From NCBI GenBank assembly GCA_020466095.1, contig CM035807.1, forward strand, positions 57,112,605 through 57,176,604: 64,000 bases of DNA, in the 5' to 3' direction. Under the pieces are notes generated by a model that did not search any database, had not been told where the DNA came from, and was given only the letters and a program-made list of their open reading frames with translations. The translations under genes and the position numbers were made by a program. Positions 28,251-38,502 of this stretch are shown piece after piece (position 1 is the first letter of the stretch; each line of letters opens with the position of its first letter). This stretch comes from Chlorops oryzae. Its lineage: Eukaryota > Arthropoda > Insecta > Diptera > Chloropidae.

Positions 28251-28748
28251 TTAAATTTCGTGATTAGTATTGCTTAGACATGACGTTAAAAACGACTTTT
28301 TGGAATTTCTTAGGTGGGGTGGTCTCATTTTGTAGGGTTTCTGGAAAAACTTTATGGGCCAAAACTTTTTTTCTGTAGGACGACGCTAAGACGTGCCTCA
28401 CGGGGATCAAAGTTCACAAAAACCCCGCCAAATCTTACTTATGTCGCCATAACTCTGTAAGGGAGGTGGGTAAAATGTGAGAGCGACCCCCATTATTTTT
28501 TTTCCCGTTACATTTTATCTGAACAAACTTGCCCCCTTTCTCCCCTCCTCCCCATATAAAAGTACCCTTTTTATAAAATTGGTGCAAACCACGCCCCAAT
28601 GGCATATAATGGGTTAAAATGTGTGACTAACCTCAACTATTATATTATTTTACACATTTCTCCCAAATATACTTACCCTCTATCTCCCCTCCTTAGAGGA
28701 GCCACCATACAAAATTACCATAATTTTATCAAATTTTCATTAAAAATG
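28251..28748 (+). repeat. 0.5 kb arm, inverted relative to 40019-40531 and 56363-56875
   Basis: About 498 bp that aligns end to end with the reverse complement of 40019-40531, at roughly 85-88% by eye. Landmarks are TAGACATGACGT, GGGGTGGTCTCATTTTGTAG, TCAAAGTTCACAAAAACCCC, TATAAAAAGGGTACTTTTAT (as its complement) and CTATCTCCCCTCCTTAG. It contains two internal sub-repeats of a CTCCCCTCCT type. Its placement upstream of the family gene and its orientation make it a candidate left terminal arm of the element carrying that gene. The gypsy remnant separates it from the gene. Confidence 0.8.
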
Positions 28749-28754
28749 ACCGTG

Positions 28755-31700
28755 ACTACAGTCAGACCTCTCATAGAGGGACTGTTTGTACAACCGACCT
28801 CATCCTGGGAATAAATTTTATGATTGAACACGGAATAAGCTTGGACTTGGAACGACGCCTGTTAAAATGGGGCAATGTGGAAATACCCTTAACTATTGGT
28901 CATGAGCAGAACAATTCCATTTATCAGGTAGTCGTAGAAAGGCACCAGAAAATTCCGCCACGAACAGAGAAGGTTATCTGGGCAAAAATAAAAGGAGAGC
29001 AAGGGGCAAACGAAGTTTGGGTGGTGGAGCCATCAAAGAGCGAAAATTTTATCACCGCGCAGGCACTTTTCGGGATAAGGTGTTTCCTGTTAGAGTCATC
29101 AATCTAGGCAATTCATCACAAAGATTGAAAAAGGGTTCCGTAGTTGGACAGTGCCAGCGAGCAGAAGCCATAATAAACGTAACCAGTGAGCATATTGAAC
29201 CAGAAGAAAATGAAGTAAGTCACCTTGTAGATTTTCATAAGACATGGACTACGGGTCTCGGAAATTCCGACGCAAGAAGAGCAAAAGAAGTTTTGACCAA
29301 ATACTCATCACTATTCTTGACCTGTGACGGAACCTTGGGACGGACGTCGATAGTCAAGCATCGAATTGACACTGGAAATTCAAAACCAATTCGTCAACCT
29401 CCAAGAAGCGTACCTATGGCAAGACGAAAAGAGGTATCAGACATAATCGAGGACATGCAACGCGATAACGTAATTGAACCTTCTTCAAGCCCCTGGAGTT
29501 CACCAATAGTACTTGTGAAGAAGAAAGACGGGAGTACCAGATTCTGCATTGATTATCGGAAATTAAATGATGTGACAAAAAAGACAGCTATCCGTTGCCC
29601 GGAATAGACGACACATTGGATACCCTGTCAGGAGCGAAGTGGTTTTTTACGCTGGGTTTGAAATGTGGGTACTGGCAAGTAGAAGTTACCAAGGAGGATA
29701 AGGAGAAAACCGCGTTTAGCGCTGGAGGTGGTTTATGGCAGTTTACAGTGATGCCATTTGGGCTGTGTAACGCACCGGCTACATTTGAACGTCTCATGGA
29801 AAACGTTCTAAAAGGCCTGCATTGGAAGACCTGTTTGGTTTACCTCGACGACATAATTATCATGGGAAGGAACTTCGAGGACCACCTTAAAAATCTGGAG
29901 GAGGTCTTCCAAAGAATAAATGATGCCGGACTACGACTCAATGAAAAAAAAATGCTCGTTGTTCCAAACAAGTGTAAAGTTCTTGGGTCATGTAGTCACT
30001 CCGCAAGGAGTTCGAACTGATGAGGAAAAGATCAAAGCAGTAAAAGATTGGCCACAACCAGAAAATCTCCACGAACTACGCAGCTTTCTGGGCCTTTGCA
30101 CTTATTATCGTCAATTCGTGCCACAATTCGCTGACGTAGCTCGCAGCTTGCACCAGCTCACGAAGAAGGACCAGAAGTTCAAGTGGGGAGAGGCTCAAGA
30201 AAAAGCTTTCAAGCGACTAAAAGAGCTCCTCTGTTCAGCCACTATTTTGGCATGCCCAGTACCTGGTGAAACTTTTATTTTGGATACCGATGCAAGTGCC
30301 TATGGATTAGGCGGTGTGCTGTCCCAAGTAATTGAAGGACAAGAACGGGTCGTCGCATATTATAGTCGTACACTGGACAAGCCGGAAAAGAACTATTGCG
30401 TTACAAGACGTGAGCTGCTCGCCGTCATCGCAAGCGTCAAACACTTCCACAAATATTTGTATGGCCAGAAATTTAAGCTTAGGACGGACCACTCTGCACT
30501 GCGATGGCTCCTACAATTTAAAAATCCCGAGGGACAACTAGCACGATGGATTGAAAGATTGCAGACATACGATATCGACATCGAACAGAGAGGTATTCAA
30601 CACGGAAACGCGGATGCTCTGTCACGACGACCATGTCCAGTAGAGTGTTAGCATTGCACGAAAACGGAAAACAAGGAAAATATTGTCGATATTCGACTCC
30701 TGAATATTTTGCCAGACACAGATTGGTCACCAATAAGAATTCGGGAAGAGCAATTTAATTACCCGGACATTTCGAAAATTTTGACTGCGATGGAACAAGG
30801 ACAACGGCCTACAAGAGAGGGAATAGCAGCGGAAAGCCCGCTGGCGAAGGTCTATTGGGCACAGTGGCACAGCCTGAAAATCGTGGATGGGTGCCTTCAC
30901 CGCACTTGGGAGAGTGAAGATGGAAAGTGCTCTAGAGACCTGGTGGTGTTACCTCAGAGCAGGCTTACAGAGGTACTCCGAGAAATGCATAACGGAATCA
31001 GAGGCGGACATCTCGGTATTGTGAAAACCATAGGAAAAATCAAGCTGAGGTTTTATTGGGTAGGATGCCAGAGGCATGTGGAAGACTGGATTGCGAATTC
31101 CGAGGAGTGTATTAGGGCAATGGGGCCAAGGCAACGAAATCGTGGGCACATGCAGCAATACAATGCCGGGTCTCCATTCGAACGTATTGCACTGGACGTG
31201 GCCGGGCCGTTTCCCACGAGTGAGCTAGGGAATAAGTACGTACTAGTGGTAATGGACTACTTTAGCAAATGTCCACAGGTATACGCTATTCCAAACCAGG
31301 AGGCAAAGACAGTGGCGAATGTACTAGTTTCAGATTGGGTCTCCCGATTCGGTGTCCCAGTAGAATTACACTCGGATCAAGGAAGAAGTATGCTGGAAGA
31401 TTACATGTGGAAGGTAGTTTCCAAAAACCAAAAAAATTGGGACAGCCACATACCACCATTTTTGCTGGCTAACCGAACGGCCAAACACAGCACAACAGCT
31501 AGGTCACCTGCGAAACTTCTTTTCGGAACCGATTTGCGATTGCCAGCCGACTTAAGATTTGGAATATGCCAACGCGACAACGATGATACTCGACGCGAAG
31601 GGTTGCCAGCACAGATGGACCAACTTCATGAATTTGTGCGTGACCGTATTCAGTTGATTAGTAATAAAATGAAGGATCGTTTCGACGAAGCAGCGAATTG

Positions 31701-31932
31701 CGAAGGTTTCTCGAAATTGCAGCAAGTCGTACTATACAACCCTCAAAAAAAGAAAGGATTGTCACCCAAACTTCAAACCAACTGGGAAGGGCCATATGAA
31801 GTGATAACCCGAATAAATGACGTTGTGTACCGAATTCAACGCGTTACAAGCAAGAAGCCAAACCGCAACAAGCCAAAAGTGGTGCCTTACGGGCGAGCCA
31901 CAGAATTGCCTATTCGAGACGAACAGGTTTAA
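28755..31932 (+). pseudogene. pol: Ty3/gypsy pol, frameshifted
   Basis: Order: end of the protease region (28820-29110, GISLDLERRLLKWG); RT start (VIEPSSSPWSSPIVLVKKKD then FCIDYRKLND, 29470-29570); RT core after a shift (WQFTVMPFGLCNAPATFERL, then CLVYLDDIIIMG with catalytic YLDD, 29740-29860); thumb (FLGHVVTPQGVRTDEEKIKA); RNase H (FILDTDASAYGLGGVLSQ near 30280; HGNADALSRRPC at 30604); integrase zinc region (GGHLGIVKT near 31005, one Cys apparently changed to Ser) and core (RIALDVAGPFPT near 31184, ELHSDQGRS near 31364). At least four frame changes or stops separate the pieces. The core jumps from HSDQGRS directly to MLEDYMWKVV, omitting the segment that should carry the catalytic Glu. Confidence 0.9.
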
Positions 31933-31943
31933 GCGGAGGGCAG

Positions 31944-32205
31944 TGTGACGATCCACTTCAACAGAGTTCCACCTAAGTAGCTCAATTTGTATAAACAAAT
32001 AGTTTTCATTATTGTAAATGAAAAAGAGAAAAGGGATATTCGGTGTTAGAGAAATAAATATAGACTAAAATAAATTACTTCCTTTTAATTAAGTTGTTCT
32101 TTCTTCTGGGTAAGAAGGATTTTAGAAGAGTGAAAGGAACCGGGCTCTTTTGGTAGTCACAATCCAGCGATACGAACGGAGGTCGCCTGCAAATTCGTAA
32201 CAACA
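31944..32205 (+). repeat. Gypsy 3' LTR, complete copy
   Basis: 262 bp, TGTGACGATCC...CGTAACAACA, directly after the polypurine tract. Copies lacking only the first four bases occur at 43499-43756 and 59841-60098 and mark the tandem-unit junctions. AATAAA-like sequences lie near 32052-32075. Confidence 0.88.
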
Positions 32206-33451
32206 TGTTCCTTTTACACATTTCACCCAAATATTTTTACCCCCTATCTCCCCTCCTTAGGGAGGCCACCATACAAATTTTCAGATCAATTTGAAAAACA
32301 CATCGCAGCATGCTTTGCAAAATTGCAGTTTAAAAAAAATACATCGTTTCATTAGGACGTTTGAACGATAAGACTTATAAAAATTACACGAAAAAATATA
32401 TTGAAAGTGCTTTTTGTGACGTGCAGTTGTGGAAATTTAAGTTATAAACCAATTGGTAAAATGTTAGCATCACATGCTCTAAGATCAAGCACGGAAATCT
32501 ATTTAGTTGGACCGACTTGTGTGAATATTTTGGGTACAAAATTGCTTTCAAAAAGGCAAGTGCTACAAATGTTGTATTATGGCCCTCGTTTTCTTAAAGA
32601 CAGAATGGATACAAGTTTGAATATAACATCTAATGCTGTAAAGGTCTTTTTGCGTCAAGCTGGAATACCAACTAAGTCCAAAGCTGAAATTAAAAAGGAA
32701 CTAACAAAGATGAGACAATATTTGCGGAATATTCAAAAACATGCATCTAGAGGAGGCCTGAGCCAAAAAGAGCAAACATTTGTCGATGGTTTGGATGATC
32801 TGTTCGATATAGCAGTCGTCAATGTATTCGATTTAATTAAAAACCCAGAGGATGCTGAATTTTTAAGAATGCAAAGAAAAAAAGGTCGAGAAGGATGTAT
32901 GATCGGTGTTGATGAAGTAGAGAACAACCGGCAAAAAAGGAAACTGGAGCAGCAAGAACAAGAAGAAGCTCGAAACAATTGATCAAAAGCTGAAGAATTA
33001 TAATTATTAACGGCGAGTGAGTTCTTATTGATTATTGTTTCGTGAAGAAAGGTGAAGTATTACGCTAAAACACTTCTACAATTTTTAACTTAAGCTTCGA
33101 GATGGTTACTATCCGATTTAAGTCATTCAGAAGAGGATAAGAAATCACCTAAAATGGAGATTTACGCTGGCCCATTTTAAACCACGTTGCAATCAAAGAA
33201 TTTGCGTGGCAAAATTACATGTATTACGCCAGAACTTGTATCTGTGTTTGATAGATGTAAGACTAGCGATATATCTGCAGTTCGCATTACGATTGCTGCT
33301 GCAAAAGCTTTCAATCTTGATCCCAAGGAATACGTCATCAATCGTACGCCTATTCGTAATTGTCGTACAAAAAATCGAGTGGAAAATATGGAAAATATTC
33401 AAAAAAGTGAAGATGTAGTTATTGTGATATAGTTTCAAAATGTTAATTTAT

Positions 33452-33459
33452 TTATTTGC
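33452..33459 (+). repeat. Target-site duplication of LINE 1, left
   Basis: TTATTTGC, repeated at 38503-38510 after the poly(A) of the LINE. Confidence 0.8.
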
Positions 33460-33761
33460 AGATCATTTTGGCAACCCTAGTCAAGTGTAGAAGGAAAAAA
33501 TTTAGCGCTCGAGCAAACAAATTTAAATTCAAATAAAATCAAGTGTAGAGAAAGTGAAACCTTAGTTAAAGATAGGCAAAAACCCAAAGGGGAGCCAGCG
33601 ATAACGTTTCGCTCTGAATTCGGTGTCGCCCCATTCAATTTGCGGATTTTGCGGCGCCGTAAATAAAAATAAAGATAAGTATCGTGACAAACATACATAC
33701 TTACGTGTTTTGGTTTAACATCGTAATCCAATTACAGACATATACTGGACAGAGACAACTG

Positions 33762-33795
33762 GTCTCTGCAGCTGTTTACAGCTGTCAGCTGCTCT
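33762..33795 (+). promoter_or_regulatory. CAGCTG E-box cluster before LINE 1 ORF1
   Basis: Three CAGCTG hexamers lie within 26 bp (GCAGCTG, ACAGCTG, TCAGCTG), about 15 bp before the ORF1 ATG. The neighbouring repeats can pair into a hairpin. The diverged LINE at 48089-53130 keeps the same cluster in the same position. Confidence 0.45.
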
Positions 33796-33806
33796 AAGAA
33801 AAAGTG

Positions 33807-35378
33807 ATGCCAATTGATAGATCACCTCCACCAAGCAGTAGCCTCGACACAAACCACAAGTTTGGAGTAGTAAACCTAGCTCAGCAACTTCCCGCTAGGA
33901 AAATTACATCAGATGATGGCAAAATAGACCAGTCCACCAGTTTACAATCAGGTACAAGTCAATTTTCAAACATAAAAAGCCATTTCGAGAGGCAAAGATC
34001 GCACTCCGTTAGTGGAATAAATTGCTATGCAATTAAAGAAAATAGCTCAAACAGCACTCCCAAAAGTCTTGAACCTGTTTCACCTGCATCTACTATTTCT
34101 AGTGCCAAAATGACAAAAAATTTTACCCACACAAATTTAATAGTTGATTCGGATAGCAACCAAAATAAAATGAATAAAAAAGAAAACGTACAGCAGGCTG
34201 TGCTGATCGGTATGCATCGATATATTAATATAACTAAGAGAAATAGAAGCCCTGCCAGACAAAATGACACTAGGGACAAGCTCAACAAAACGGAAACTCC
34301 TCCTTTCCAAAAAGCCTTAACGGGCAATCGCTTCGCCGCTCTAGCTGAAAATGTGAGCGAAAATTCCGAATCACAGCCAGAGAAAAAACTTAAATCGCCT
34401 CCAATCTATTTGCGCGAGCGGAGCTTTGGTGCACTTGTTGCCAAATTGGCTAGTTTGTTAGGAAATAACAACTTTCATGTTGTTCCCTTAACAAAGGGTA
34501 ACATTCACGAAACAAAAATCCAAACCAACACCGAGGACAATTTCCGCAGGGCTGTAAAAGAGTTTGAATCTACTAATAAAAATTTTTATACCTATGCTAA
34601 AGAGTAGCAAAGGTATCATAGTGGTGATCAAAGGTATTGAAGCAGACGTCGACATAAATGAAATTAAAGATGCGCTGGGAGAAAAAGGCTTCCACGCTAA
34701 ATCGGTTATAAATATATTTAATAAATCAAAAGTTCCACAGCCTATGTTCAAAGTTGATCTGTTGCCTGACAACTTAAAGCTTAAAAAGAATGAAGTCCAT
34801 CCTATATATAATTTACAATACTTATTGCATCGCAAAATATCGGTCGAAGAGCCACATAAAAGAAATGGTCCTATTCAATGTACCAATTGTCAAGAGTTTG
34901 GACATACAAAATCTTATTGCACATTGCGCACCGTGTGTGTGTAATATGTGGCGAGCTTCATCACAGCCCAGTCTGTAATAAAAAAACAATTGATGATCGC
35001 AAATTACTGAAATGCAGTAACTGTGAAGGAAACCATTCTGCGAATTACAGAGGATGTCTTGTTTATCAAGATCTGAAAAAACAAATCAGTATTAAAAAAG
35101 AATCAGCTCGTAATCCTACAAAAAATATTACTGTTTCGGTACCATTATCCTCTCACAACCTTAATTTGAATTCTGTCACTCCAGGAGTTTCTTATGCAAA
35201 TGTACTTAAACCTTCGCCCTCTGTTAGTCCTCCTACTAACAACAATAGTAGTCTTGAGCTAATGATATCAACTTTAACTCAAAGTTTGTCCCAATTTATG
35301 CAAACAATGCAAAGCTCACTTGACAGAATTGTGCAAATGCAAACACAATTAATGACAGCACTTTTAGCAAAAATATGA
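33807..35378 (+). pseudogene. LINE 1 ORF1 (nucleic-acid-binding Gag-like protein), two frameshifts
   Basis: ORF1 of Jockey-type LINEs makes an RNA-binding protein that packages the transcript. From ATG 33807 the frame is open to 34607, where 2 bp are missing after NFYTY compared with unit 2 and LINE 2 (the continuation is LKSSKG). The next piece (34564-34944) has KVDLLPDNLKLKKNEVHPIY and the first zinc knuckle CTNCQEFGHTKSYC. It stops because a GT run near 34931-34940 is 2 bp too long. The third piece resumes with VICGELHHSPVC and CSNCEGNHSANYRGC and runs to TGA 35376-35378. Residue order agrees with the intact ORF1 at 51230-52774. The stop overlaps the ORF2 start as ATGA. Confidence 0.88.
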
Positions 35379-38092
35379 GCGTCTTAAAAATTTGTGCGTG
35401 GAATTCGAACGGGCTAACCAAGCATAAACTGGAAATTCAAAATTTTTTTAATCATGAAGAAGTTGACGTAATGCTTCTCTCTGAAACTCATTTAACAAAT
35501 AAGAATTTCTTCTCAATCCCTGGTTATATTTTCTATCAAACTAACCACCCAGACGGCAAGGCGCATGGAGGCACTGGTATACTTATTCGTCGAAGAATCC
35601 AGCATTTTCCTTTAGATTCATATAGTTATGATTTCATTCAGGCATCAACAGTTTGCGTAATAATGAGAGGTAAAAATCTCGTTTTATCGACGATTTATTG
35701 CCCACCTCGATTTAATGTAACGAAAAAAATGTTCGTGGACTACTTTGAGACATTGGGTGAAAAATTTCTAGCAGCAGGAGACTATAATGCAAAGCATACT
35801 TTCTGGGGCTCCAGAACATGCAATCCTAAGGGTCAACAACTATACAAGTCAATTATTAATAAAAATAATTCTCTTGACTTTGTATCGCCGAGGCAGCCAA
35901 CTTACTGGCCAACAGATCTTCAAAAAATTCCTGACCTCTTAGATTTCGGAATCACTAAGGGTGTTGCAAGAGAACTTATTTCAGCAAAAGCGACAACTGA
36001 CCTCTCCTCCGATCATTCGCCTGTTATGTTCCTCTTACATAAGTTTCCAAAAGAAGTTGAAGGTCCTCTCAGCTTAACAAATCCAAGGACTAACTGGCTA
36101 AAGTACAAAAAGTATATAAGTTCCCACATTCATACAAATTACAAAATCGCATGCAATGAGCATATTGATTATGCCGTAATTGTTTTCAATTCCATACTAG
36201 AATCAGCAGCAAAAAATTCTACCCCATATTTTAAAAAAAGAATTAGGAAAACACTGACCAATATAGAAATCGAAAATCTCGTTGCCGAAAAACGAAGATT
36301 CAGGCGCGAATGGCAACGATTCCGCTCGCCAATTGCCAAAGATAGACTAAAAGAGGCTAAAAAAAAACTTAGACTTGCTCTAGCTAGGGATAAGGAAACT
36401 GAAAAACGTCATTTTATCCAGAACCTTTCGCCCAGAGGCGTTAAACGAGAGTCCTTGTGGCTAGCGAGCCGCGGTTTTAAAACTCCAGTATATAGTGAGT
36501 CACCTATCCGTAGACCTAATAGTGGCTGGGCACGCTCCGACGAAGATAAAGCAACGGTCTTTGCATTGCACCTCAGTAAGTTTTTTCAACCAAATCCGAG
36601 CACTACTCAAATCAATCTCCCAATTCAAACTGAAAACGCCCACAGAATTCACATAAACATTAGACCAAGTGAAGTTAATAATTCCATAAAAAATGAAATG
36701 GTCTGTAAAAAAGCCCCAGGGCAGGATCTAATTACTTCAAAAATGTTAAAACAGCTACCTACCGTTGCATTATTATTTTCAACAGTCCTATTTAATTCTA
36801 TTATAAAGCACGGATACTTTCCAAAAGATTGGAAATGGTCGGTAATTAAAATGGTGTCTAGGCCAGGAAAAGATCCTACCCAAGCTTCCTCTTATAAACC
36901 AATTAGCCTCCTCCCTTGCCTCTCAAAGTTATTCAAAAAAATATTGCTATCCAAATTAACACCATTTCTACAAGAACAGCATATTGTTCTCTCCGACCAA
37001 TTTGGATACAGAAAACATCACGGCACTATTGAGCAAGTTAATCGTATTACGAATAAAATTCGACTTGCATATGAACATCGCGAATACTGCTCAGCAGTAT
37101 TCCTAGACATCCAGCAAGCTTTCGATAAAGTTTGGCATGAAGGATTGTTATATAAAATCAGAAGCTTACTTCCTGTAAATGTCCACGCGATATATGAGTC
37201 ATACCTAGAACATAGAACGTTCCAAGTAAAACATAATTCGTTTACAACAAAAACTTTTGAAATTAATGCAGGAGTCCCTCAAAGGAGTGTTGTTGGGCCT
37301 TTTCTTTATCTTTTGTATACAGCAGATATTCCAAACAGCGATCGAGTATCGATTTCGACATTTGCTGACGACACAGCGATATTAAGTCGTCACAAGGATA
37401 TAAGTGCGGCAACTTCTAAGCTCCAAAACCACCTCAACGAAATCCAAGACTGGCTAACTAAATGGCGAATTCAAATAAATGAGCTTAAATGTCGGCATAT
37501 AACTTTCACGCTCAACAGAAAAGCTTCTCCGCATATTTTTCTGAACAACATACGCATCCCTCAATGTGAAGAAGTTACCTACCTCGGAATTCACTTAGAC
37601 AAAAGATTGACATGGCGCAAGCATATCGAGGCCAAGAGAACGCAAATTAAACTAAAAGCCAAAAGCTTGCACTGGCTAATAAATAACCGCTCTCACCTAA
37701 AATTAGATTTTAAAGTCCTTCTGTACAAGCAAGTCATAAAGCCAATATGGACGTATGGTCTGCAATTGTATGGATATGCAAGCGCTTCAAATATTGACAT
37801 TCTGAAGAGAGCACAATCCATAATTCTAAGAACTATTACAGGAGCTCCTTGGTTTATTACAAATGAACGCATCCATAGAGAGCTCAACGTAGAACTGGTT
37901 AAAATGGAGGTCGCCAAAGTCGAAGAAAAGTATTTTTGTAAACTGCAAGCACACGTGAACCCACTCGCGCGTAGACTATCAAATCCAACTCACCATTCGA
38001 GGCTCAAAAGAAATGATCGGCCAGCGGCCCCAAGTCATACTCTACAACAGGTGCAATCCATGCACATTCATCAACACAGCTTTCCTAGCTGA
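35375..38092 (+). CDS. LINE 1 ORF2: endonuclease-reverse transcriptase
   Basis: 905 codons, uninterrupted. N-terminal apurinic-type endonuclease: CAWNSNGLTKHK (about residue 7), LLSETHL (about 38), AAGDYNAKHTFWGS (about 134) and SSDHSPVMF (about 212). Reverse transcriptase: KAPGQDLITSKML, SLLPCLSKLFKK, FLDIQQAFDKVWHEG (about 577), AGVPQRSVVGP (about 633), STFADDTAILS (about 660, catalytic FADD) and YLGIHLDKRLTWRKHIE. The C-terminus has Cys/His residues. ATG 35375 overlaps the ORF1 stop. The invariant PQGS motif reads PQRS here (Gly to Arg); the unit 2 copy and LINE 2 keep Gly. So although open, this copy probably makes a defective polymerase. Confidence 0.93.
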   Translation: MSVLKICAWNSNGLTKHKLEIQNFFNHEEVDVMLLSETHLTNKNFFSIPGYIFYQTNHPDGKAHGGTGILIRRRIQHFPLDSYSYDFIQASTVCVIMRGKNLVLSTIYCPPRFNVTKKMFVDYFETLGEKFLAAGDYNAKHTFWGSRTCNPKGQQLYKSIINKNNSLDFVSPRQPTYWPTDLQKIPDLLDFGITKGVARELISAKATTDLSSDHSPVMFLLHKFPKEVEGPLSLTNPRTNWLKYKKYISSHIHTNYKIACNEHIDYAVIVFNSILESAAKNSTPYFKKRIRKTLTNIEIENLVAEKRRFRREWQRFRSPIAKDRLKEAKKKLRLALARDKETEKRHFIQNLSPRGVKRESLWLASRGFKTPVYSESPIRRPNSGWARSDEDKATVFALHLSKFFQPNPSTTQINLPIQTENAHRIHINIRPSEVNNSIKNEMVCKKAPGQDLITSKMLKQLPTVALLFSTVLFNSIIKHGYFPKDWKWSVIKMVSRPGKDPTQASSYKPISLLPCLSKLFKKILLSKLTPFLQEQHIVLSDQFGYRKHHGTIEQVNRITNKIRLAYEHREYCSAVFLDIQQAFDKVWHEGLLYKIRSLLPVNVHAIYESYLEHRTFQVKHNSFTTKTFEINAGVPQRSVVGPFLYLLYTADIPNSDRVSISTFADDTAILSRHKDISAATSKLQNHLNEIQDWLTKWRIQINELKCRHITFTLNRKASPHIFLNNIRIPQCEEVTYLGIHLDKRLTWRKHIEAKRTQIKLKAKSLHWLINNRSHLKLDFKVLLYKQVIKPIWTYGLQLYGYASASNIDILKRAQSIILRTITGAPWFITNERIHRELNVELVKMEVAKVEEKYFCKLQAHVNPLARRLSNPTHHSRLKRNDRPAAPSHTLQQVQSMHIHQHSFPS

Positions 38093-38502
38093 TCGTCATC
38101 TCGGTGGGTGCACTCCATGCACCCTTGCAATTCACGCACACACAAGCTTCTTAAAATCGTCGTTTCCGCAAACAACACCGTCAATACTACATGTGTTTCT
38201 TCACACATCAGCAATTGCTGTTTGCAATCTTCTGCTTTACCGTTTCATCGAGCTTCTTATGCTCTCCAACACCGACTCAATTACATGTGATCCTACACAC
38301 ACATCATAAAAGCCCAGTCTTCTTAAGCCGACGCCCGTAATTATCAAAAAATTACATTCATAAACGTTTCTATAAGTCGGAATATGCTCTGTGATATGTA
38401 ATTGTGTTTAATTAGGTGTAAGATTTTAAAAATTATTGATAGACTCCTATCCTAAGGGAGTGATCCAATAAATAATATATAATGTTTAAAAAAAAAAAAA
38501 AA
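38093..38502 (+). other. LINE 1 3' UTR and poly(A)
   Basis: Non-coding, with repeated TGCACTCCATGCACC-like and CACACACA stretches, ending AATAAATAATATATAATGTT then the A-run. Unit 2 lacks two blocks of roughly 60 and 95 bp present here. Confidence 0.7.

Larger units (their letters stand above)
28749..32205 (+). mobile_element. 5'-truncated Ty3/gypsy retrotransposon with 3' LTR
   Basis: Begins abruptly in the protease/pol region at about 28749 with no 5' LTR and runs through RT, RNase H and integrase to a polypurine tract (AAGCGGAGGGCAG, 31931-31943) and a 262 bp LTR (31944-32205). The left junction abuts the inverted arm at 28748. The break is consistent with recombination or deletion after insertion. 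Confidence 0.9.
33460..38502 (+). mobile_element. Jockey-type LINE 1, full length, in unit 1
   Basis: 5,043 bp with a 5' end at AGATCATTTTGGCAACCC, ORF1, ORF2, a 3' UTR and a terminal A-run (38488-38502). It is flanked by TTATTTGC on both sides. The same insertion at the same base is present in units 2 and 3, so it predates the tandem duplication. Confidence 0.93.

Noticed and set aside
32401..32403. TTG at 32401 as a start codon for the family gene
   Set aside because: Eukaryotic gene with the frame open upstream to 32365; an upstream exon or truncation is more likely.
33804..33806. GTG at 33804 (and at 52777 minus) as the ORF1 start
   Set aside because: An ATG follows immediately at 33807 / 52774 and is the normal eukaryotic start.
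38013..38309. 98-codon ORF overlapping the LINE 1 ORF2 end
   Set aside because: Out-of-frame reading of the ORF2 end and 3' UTR, present only as CA-rich low complexity.
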